Origin: Flammeovirga aprica JL-4
GTDB taxonomy: Bacteria > Bacteroidota > Bacteroidia > Cytophagales > Flammeovirgaceae
Direction: 5' to 3'
Length of the DNA: 64,000 bases
Assembly: GCF_012844305.1 (NCBI RefSeq)
Contig: NZ_JABANE010000040.1
Location: forward strand, 1 to 64,000
Below the pieces are notes generated by a model, which did not search any database, was not told where the DNA came from, and saw nothing but the letters and a program-made list of their open reading frames with translations. Positions 62,839 to 64,000 of this stretch are shown one piece after another (position 1 is the stretch's first letter; the number at the start of each line of letters is the position of its first letter). The position numbers and the translations under genes are program-made.

Positions 62839-63321
62839 ATGAAATTTTTAAATGCACTTTCAGTTTTAGTATTGGCTTCTTTAATGATAGCCTGTGGTGA
62901 ACAAAAATCAGAGACTTCTGCAACTGTTGCTACACAGCCAGCAGCGAAGGTTGAAGTTGCAAAAACTCCCCAAGCTCCAAAAGGCCCTTTAGCAAAATTT
63001 GAATTCACAGAAAAAGAGTATGATTTCGGTGAAATCACAGAAGGTGATAAAGTAACTCACGTATTTAATTATAAGAATACTGGTGAAGTACCTTTAACAA
63101 TCACTAATGTTAGAACAACTTGTGGATGTACTGCTCCAAACTGGGATAGAACTCCATTAGCACCAGGTGAATCAGCAGAGTTGACAGTATCATTCAACAG
63201 TCAAAATAAGAAAGGAACACAAGTGAAAAGAATCACTATCAGTGCTAATGTAGAAGACGGCATGGATGTGGTGACGATTAAAGCTAAAGTGAACCCTAAA
63301 GCTGAAAACGCAACAATGTAA
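62839..63321 (+). CDS. DUF1573-domain lipoprotein
   Basis: 160 residues. Signal ending SLMIAC (Cys19), an Ala/Lys/Pro linker, and a DUF1573 beta-domain (PF07610) at about 54-130: FEFTEKEYDFGEITEGDKVTH, in part, YKNTGEVPLTITNVRTTCGCT with its Cys-Gly-Cys, and PLAPGESAELTVSFNS. Very common in Bacteroidota; function unknown, perhaps an Ig-like binding module. It precedes yajC, with its own terminator. Confidence 0.9.
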   Translation: MKFLNALSVLVLASLMIACGEQKSETSATVATQPAAKVEVAKTPQAPKGPLAKFEFTEKEYDFGEITEGDKVTHVFNYKNTGEVPLTITNVRTTCGCTAPNWDRTPLAPGESAELTVSFNSQNKKGTQVKRITISANVEDGMDVVTIKAKVNPKAENATM

Positions 63322-63352
63322 TTCAGTCTTTTTTCTGATAATTCACAAAAAA

Positions 63353-63387
63353 AAACCTCTATTAGGAAATATACCTGATAGAGGTTT
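63353..63387 (+). terminator. Terminator between DUF1573 gene and yajC
   Basis: AAACCTCTAT (63353-63362) pairs with ATAGAGGTTT (63378-63387), 10 bp. A TATTTTTG (63389-63396) follows directly and is a candidate -7 element for yajC. Confidence 0.7.
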
Positions 63388-63421
63388 GTATTTTTGTGGC
63401 ACGTACAAATAAAATTTTATT

Positions 63422-63751
63422 ATGCTTACAATGAACATTCTTTTACAAGCAGGAGCAGAGCCTCCATATATGAACTTAATTTTTATCGTGGGAATGGTAG
63501 CTGTGTTCTACTTCTTTATGATAAGACCTCAGCAAAAGAAACAAAAAGAACAGCAAAAGTTTTCTGACGGAGTGAAGAAAGGTCAGATGGTAGTGACTGT
63601 AAGCGGAATGCACGGAAAAGTATTTGAAGTAAATTCAACTACAGTAGTATTAGAAATTGACAGAGGTGTAAAAGTAACTTTTGAGAAGTCTTCAATCTCA
63701 GCTGAAAACACGAACATCGTTTTCGGACCAAAGAAAGAAAAGAAAGCTTAA
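63422..63751 (+). CDS. yajC: Sec translocase accessory subunit YajC
   Basis: 109 residues. One membrane helix (LIFIVGMVAVFYFFMIRPQQKKQKEQQ, in part) followed by the conserved cytoplasmic domain: FSDGVKKGQMVVTVSGMHGKVFEV and VVLEIDRGVKVTFEKSSIS (in part). YajC associates with SecDF and YidC. A start at ATG 63422 or at 63431 is possible; both give the same domain. A terminator follows, so the next gene has its own transcript. Confidence 0.93.
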   Translation: MLTMNILLQAGAEPPYMNLIFIVGMVAVFYFFMIRPQQKKQKEQQKFSDGVKKGQMVVTVSGMHGKVFEVNSTTVVLEIDRGVKVTFEKSSISAENTNIVFGPKKEKKA

Positions 63752-63789
63752 GGAATACCTTTTCTTAAAGTCATTGAAATAAATTTTCA

Positions 63790-63828
63790 GCCGTTGTACA
63801 AATTAAATTGTGCAACGGCTTTTCTTTT
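63790..63828 (+). terminator. Terminator of yajC
   Basis: GCCGTTGTACA (63790-63800) pairs with TGTGCAACGGC (63809-63819) with one G-T pair, followed by TTTTCTTTTT. Confidence 0.8.
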
Positions 63829-63921
63829 TGAGTACATTGCAGTATTGAATAAATAAGAATTAGCTACCCTTTGTAGAAAGAGCAGATTTGGAACATGCTC
63901 TAAGAGGTCTTAAATTAGAAT

Positions 63922-64000
63922 ATGCCTGATAATAAAAAATATCACATCCCTGATTTTGAAAAGCTTGTTGAATGGTCAAAGAAAAAACTAGACGAGCTCA
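63922..64000 (+). CDS. Start of a gene cut by the window edge
   Basis: ATG at 63922 opens a frame running off the window after 26 codons: MPDNKKYHIPDF then EKLVEWSKKKLDEL. No signal peptide in this part; a hydrophobic segment may follow. In many Bacteroidota the gene after yajC encodes a YbbR/CdaR-like membrane protein, so that is my guess, but nothing in these 26 residues proves it. The leader motif AACATGCTCTAA lies at 63892-63903, 18 bases before the ATG. Confidence 0.5.
   Translation, partial: MPDNKKYHIPDFEKLVEWSKKKLDEL

Overview
The window looks like the chromosome of a low-GC, AT-rich member of the Bacteroidota, most likely a marine Cytophagales/Flammeovirga-type bacterium. The reasons are type IX secretion system (T9SS) C-terminal sorting domains, a PorP/SprF protein, a gliding-type (type B) C-terminal domain, promoters of the TTTG-N19-TAnnTTTG type, many SusX-style lipoproteins and small LuxR-type regulators, and Bacteroidota-specific families (DUF4175, DUF1573, long NusB). 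The genus is inference; I see no phage, insertion sequence or CRISPR array.

Layout. 0.2-3.5 kb: YceI, a predicted aminopeptidase and a tandem spondin-domain lipoprotein, all on the minus strand. 3.9-12.3 kb: a C45-type acyltransferase lacking its usual Cys, then two giant BspA-like leucine-rich-repeat surface proteins in one operon, at least the first with a clear T9SS tail. 12.3-16.3 kb: a minus-strand carbohydrate operon (Tat-type FAD oxidoreductase, beta-propeller glycosidase, AraC regulator). 16.6-20.8 kb: lipoprotein, CPBP protease, alginate-export-like porin, TonB. 21.3-27 kb: a surface-assembly locus: a serine-hydrolase-fold pseudoenzyme and a glycine-rich adhesin module fused to OmpA, convergent with a type-B-domain protein plus PorP/SprF. 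27.1-39.4 kb: double retropepsin protein, membrane-anchored LuxR, fumarylacetoacetase, aldehyde dehydrogenase, DUF418 protein, several lineage-specific lipoproteins and two more LuxR-type proteins. 39.8-64 kb: mostly housekeeping: metG, methyltransferase, TPR protein, Big_5 lipoprotein, mnmG, ybeY, RsbW-like kinase, DUF4175, an oligopeptide-type binding protein, xth, comF, initiator tRNA, nusB, ytxH, DUF1573, yajC and the start of one more gene.

The most striking non-coding signal is at 42.9-52.3 kb. A 1.66 kb gene-free, very AT-rich stretch (46290-47950) and the smaller gaps at 42.9-44.4 kb carry many DnaA-box 9-mers, some in abutting pairs and one pair inside a perfect 21-bp inverted repeat. 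Three parS-like palindromes lie between mnmG and ybeY. Together these suggest the chromosomal replication origin and the partition locus. A second non-coding signal is a recurrent 20-nt promoter-plus-start motif (TAnTTTTGnCTTAGTACTTA), and a third is a duplicated 62-nt promoter-like repeat near 37.9 and 39.7 kb, one copy of which may drive a small RNA.
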